Positions 61,317 through 64,000 of a DNA stretch of 64,000 nt are shown piece after piece. A model generated the notes under the pieces. The model did not search any database. It was not told the DNA's origin and was given only the letters and a program-made list of their open reading frames with translations. Origin of the DNA: Owenia fusiformis (lineage: Eukaryota > Annelida > Polychaeta > Sabellida > Oweniidae); contig CAIIXF020000008.1 of the NCBI GenBank assembly GCA_903813345.2, forward strand, positions 22,864,822-22,928,821, read 5' to 3'. Numbering within the stretch: position 1 is the stretch's first letter; the number at the start of each line of letters is the position of its first letter. The position numbers and the translations under genes are program-made.

Positions 61317-61379
61317 AACCATCGAATATCACTTTTAAACTATCGAATATCACGTCTTAAAAAGTGATATTCGATGGTT
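61317..61379. repeat. Perfect 20-bp hairpin just after the gene 2 vWA exon
   Basis: AACCATCGAATATCACTTTT (61317-61336) is exactly inverted at 61360-61379 across a 23-bp loop. It lies about 130 bp past the donor at 61191. A second, looser inverted pair built on TATCCACTCATGGATA lies at 61545-61625. Confidence 0.7.
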
Positions 61380-61639
61380 TCGATTTTTTACCAAAAAAAT
61401 TCTTTTTACATTTTTTAATCATTTTCAAAAATATTTTTAAAAAATCTCAAAATTTCAAAAAGAAAATTCAATTTTTTTTCAATTTCTTCTCAAACTATAT
61501 TTTTCAACTTTAACGGACAATACTATGCTTTTTCAAAAATATCAATTATATCCACTCATGGATACAAATATCTTCACTTATTCGCTGCGCTCACTCATGA
61601 AGATATCAATATCCACTCATGGATATAAATGATATTTTT

Positions 61640-61905
61640 GTGACGGACATGCCAGGCTTTGCAATACACATTGTCACGGTTATAGCAGTCCTAATCATAA
61701 ATTTCTGTACTCTTACACCAGGCCTTGCAATACTACATTACATTATCACGGTCATGCCAGGCCTTGCAATACTATATTACATTGTCACGGTCATGCCAGG
61801 CCTTGCAATACTATATTACATTGTCACGGTCATGCCAGTCCTTGCAATACTGTACTAGTATTACATTCTCACGGTCATGCCAGGCTTTGCAATACACGAT
61901 TATAA
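61640..61905. repeat. 39-bp minisatellite, left part
   Basis: Units built on CACGGTCATGCCAGGCCTTG and CAATACTATATTACATT repeat at 39-bp spacing (clearest at 61757-61850). Related, decayed units resume at 62770-62890, on the far side of the MITE at 61924. Two frames happen to be open in the core. Confidence 0.8.
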
Positions 61906-61923
61906 TCGTGAATTTCTACATTA

Positions 61924-62751
61924 CCCTACTATCACACCAAACTAGTTCTCACTACGTTCTCGAAAACGAGCTTCAACTGTGTACGAACGGACTGGACCTA
62001 CTAAGAACCGTTTGGGATCTATTTACAAATTCATCGAACGTAATCGAACGGGTAGGTTCTCTAGAACTTAGACAATGCTCAAAATATTCTCGTGGTCGTC
62101 ACGTTCTACAATTAGAACGAGTGACAACGTACTAACGACGAGCTGGACGTACTACGAACGGAACCGTCGTACTTCAATCCTACTCGGGACGTTTTAACAA
62201 CGAGTTGAACTGTCTAAGGACTTGTTGAGAACGAGGTAGAACTAATTGCAAACGGGTTTAAACTGATTAAGAACGTATTTAACACTGCTTATGAACGAGT
62301 TAGCAAAAATATAGCTATCACACCAAACAAGTTGCCACTGCGTTCTTCAAAACTGGTTTGAAACTGTGTGCGAACGGAATGAACGTAGCTGCAACTTTCT
62401 AAGGTCTATTTACGAACTTTATGAACGTTCTCAGACGGGAATGTGATTTTAGAATTTTGAATCGATTCAAAATTCGATGGCGACCATACCGTTCTGTAAT
62501 AAGGTCATGTTGACCTTCTAGACTAAGGGACGCGTTCTACGACGTTGCACACCGACGTGGTGCGACCTGAACGAACTGCGAACGAGATTGAAGACGAACT
62601 GCGAACTGCGGACGTATTGAAGACTGTTTAAGAACGAAGAAGCTAATTATTTCAGACATATTTCCCGACCACAGCCAGATTGAGCCCGTTTTACGACGTT
62701 TTCGTAGGACTGGCAAGAACGGGTAAGAACTAGTTTGGTGTGATACGGGGG
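61924..62751. mobile_element. TA-flanked MITE rich in GAACG/CGTTC, inserted in the minisatellite
   Basis: Left end CCCTACTATCACACCAAACT and right end (inverted) CCCCCGTATCACACCAAACT continue through AGTTCT. TA stands on both sides (61922-61923 and 62752-62753). The interior is dense in GAACG, GTACGAACG and CGTTCT strings, in marked contrast to the AT-rich surroundings. A partial copy begins at 62918. Confidence 0.75.
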
Positions 62752-62917
62752 TAACCAATCTCATACCTGAACATGCAATTCTATATTACATTGTCACGGT
62801 CATGTCAGTCGTTGCAATCTTTATGTCAACATTACCACGGTCATGTCATTCCTCATTGCAATACATCATCAAGTTCATTTCATGCCGCATTGCAATGCAT
62901 TATCACTGATTGATTAA

Positions 62918-63006
62918 CCCTACTATCACACCAAACTAGTTATCACTACGTTCTCGAAAAAGGGCTTCAACTGTGTATGAGCGGACTGGACGTACTTAAA
63001 ACCATA
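62918..63006. mobile_element. Partial copy of the TATCACACCAAACTAG MITE
   Basis: Matches the first 85 bp of the element at 61924 (CCCTACTATCACACCAAACT to GGACTGGACGTACT) and then ends. Only one terminus is present. Confidence 0.7.
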
Positions 63007-63182
63007 GGATATTCCTATAGTATCCAATTGACAAACAAAAGCTAGTAATACAAACTAATCACTTTTTTATTTATTTTTACACATGCAATTTTGAAGGATT
63101 ACAAGCAACTTTAACATTTAAAATTGCACCTAGCCTAACACAGATCAACGTGCAGGTATACTAAGAGATTTTATTTTCACGA

Positions 63183-64000
63183 ATGAAGGACAGTGTAAAA
63201 AGAAGATTCGCACTAATAGATTATGATAATGGAAGCCTGCACACTGATCTATCATACCCATATCAGATCAACATAATCATTAGAATAGTAATGCCTTTGT
63301 ACCCACAATCGCAACTCCAGATGAACTCATATCAGATCAACATAATCATTAGAATAGTAATGCTTTTGTACACACAATCGCAACTCCAGATGAACTCATA
63401 TCAGATCAACATAATCATTACAATATTAATGCCTTTGTACACACAATCGCAACTCCAGATGAACTCATATCAGATCGACATAATCATTAGAATAGTAATG
63501 CCTTTGTACACACAATCGCAACTCCAGATGAACTCATATCAGATCAACATAATCATTAGAATAGTAATGCCTTTGTACACACAATCGCAACTCCAGATGG
63601 ACTCATATCAGATCAACATAATCATTACAATATTAATGTCTTTGTACACACAATCGCAACTCCACATGAACTCATATCAGATCAACATAATCATTACAAT
63701 ATTAATGTCTTTGTACACACAATCGCAACTCCACATGAACTCATATCAGATCAACATAATCATTACAATATTAATGTCTTTGTACACACAATCGCAACTC
63801 CAGATAAACCCATATCAGATCAACATAATCATTAGAATAGTAATGCCTTTGTACACACAATCGCAACTCCAGATGAACTCATATCAGATCAACATAATCA
63901 TTAGAATAGTAATGCCTTTGTACACACAATCGCAACTCCAGATGAACTCATATCAGATCAACATAATCATAACAATATTAATGTCTTTGTACACACAATC
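63183..64000 (+). other. Open reading frame of 23-residue tandem repeats, runs off right edge
   Basis: ATG at 63183 starts MKDSVKRRFALIDYDNGSLH, then from 63261 a 23-codon unit (YQINIIIRIVMPLYTQSQLQ plus MNS) repeats without a stop to the end of the window, about 272 codons. It rests on the 69-bp tandem DNA repeat. The other five frames have stops in every unit. There is no evidence of expression, and it lies where an intron of gene 2 is expected, so a non-coding minisatellite whose unit is a multiple of three is the simpler reading. Confidence 0.35.
63259..64000. repeat. 69-bp tandem repeat array, more than ten units
   Basis: Unit start CATATCAGATCAACATAATC falls at 63259, 63328, 63397, 63466, 63535, 63604, 63673, 63742, 63811, 63880 and 63949, exactly 69 bp apart. 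Two subtypes alternate in blocks: one with TTAGAATAGTAATGCC and one with TTACAATATTAATG. The exact spacing and few changes point to a young array. Confidence 0.95.

Noticed and set aside
28920-64000. Regular arrays (77 bp and 69 bp) as possible CRISPR
   Set aside because: Units are contiguous with no unique spacers, and the surrounding DNA is clearly animal nuclear.

Overview
The window reads as animal nuclear DNA. It is AT-rich and has spliceosomal introns with GT/AG borders, very little coding sequence, and many non-LTR retrotransposons and Tc1/mariner-type DNA elements. I would guess a marine invertebrate, perhaps a lophotrochozoan, because the host genes pair a chitin-binding-like module with a von Willebrand A (vWA) domain. 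That guess rests on architecture only. No rRNA, tRNA or CRISPR array was seen.

Host genes. Two paralogous plus-strand genes are present, and each is cut by a window edge. Gene 1 enters from the left. Its first vWA exon is at 619-836, then a 22,985-bp intron, then exons at 23822-23947 and 24063-24353, with a stop and an AATAAA signal at 24482. Gene 2 begins inside the window. It has a candidate TATA promoter at 42518 and a non-coding first exon at 42549-42583. A signal-peptide exon follows at 53731-53876, a six-cysteine peritrophin-like (CBM14-type) exon at 54457-54702 and a vWA exon at 60973-61190, and the gene runs off the right edge. The two vWA exons are the same length and phase and 61 of 72 residues match, so this is a tandem duplication. 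Joining the parts gives a predicted secreted protein of roughly 340 residues: signal peptide, chitin-binding-like module, then one vWA domain with an intact metal site.

Introns and intergenic space. The rest is mostly mobile DNA. Gene 1's large intron holds an antisense, internally deleted LINE (1.5-3.2 kb), L1/Tx1-like pieces (4.6-6.5 kb), another LINE 3' end (11.2-12 kb), a nearly complete but frameshifted antisense L1/Tx1-like ORF2 (15.3-19 kb), a 1.2-kb duplicated repeat (12.2 and 20.9 kb) and several inverted-repeat elements. Between the genes (24.4-42.5 kb) are LINE 3' ends, a 77-bp minisatellite, small TIR elements and a degenerate repeat block (30.4-33.1 kb). Gene 2's first intron holds a 2.7-kb palindrome (45.0-47.8 kb), three TIR elements and two mariner relics. 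Its later introns hold a fold-back element, a TA-flanked MITE inserted in a 39-bp minisatellite, and a 69-bp tandem array that runs off the right edge with one reading frame open throughout.

The most noteworthy points are the duplicated chitin-binding/vWA gene pair with its long transposon-filled introns, the candidate remote promoter, the open-frame 23-residue repeat at the right edge, the large palindrome and the set of long-TIR elements. All calls were made by eye; no database search was run.
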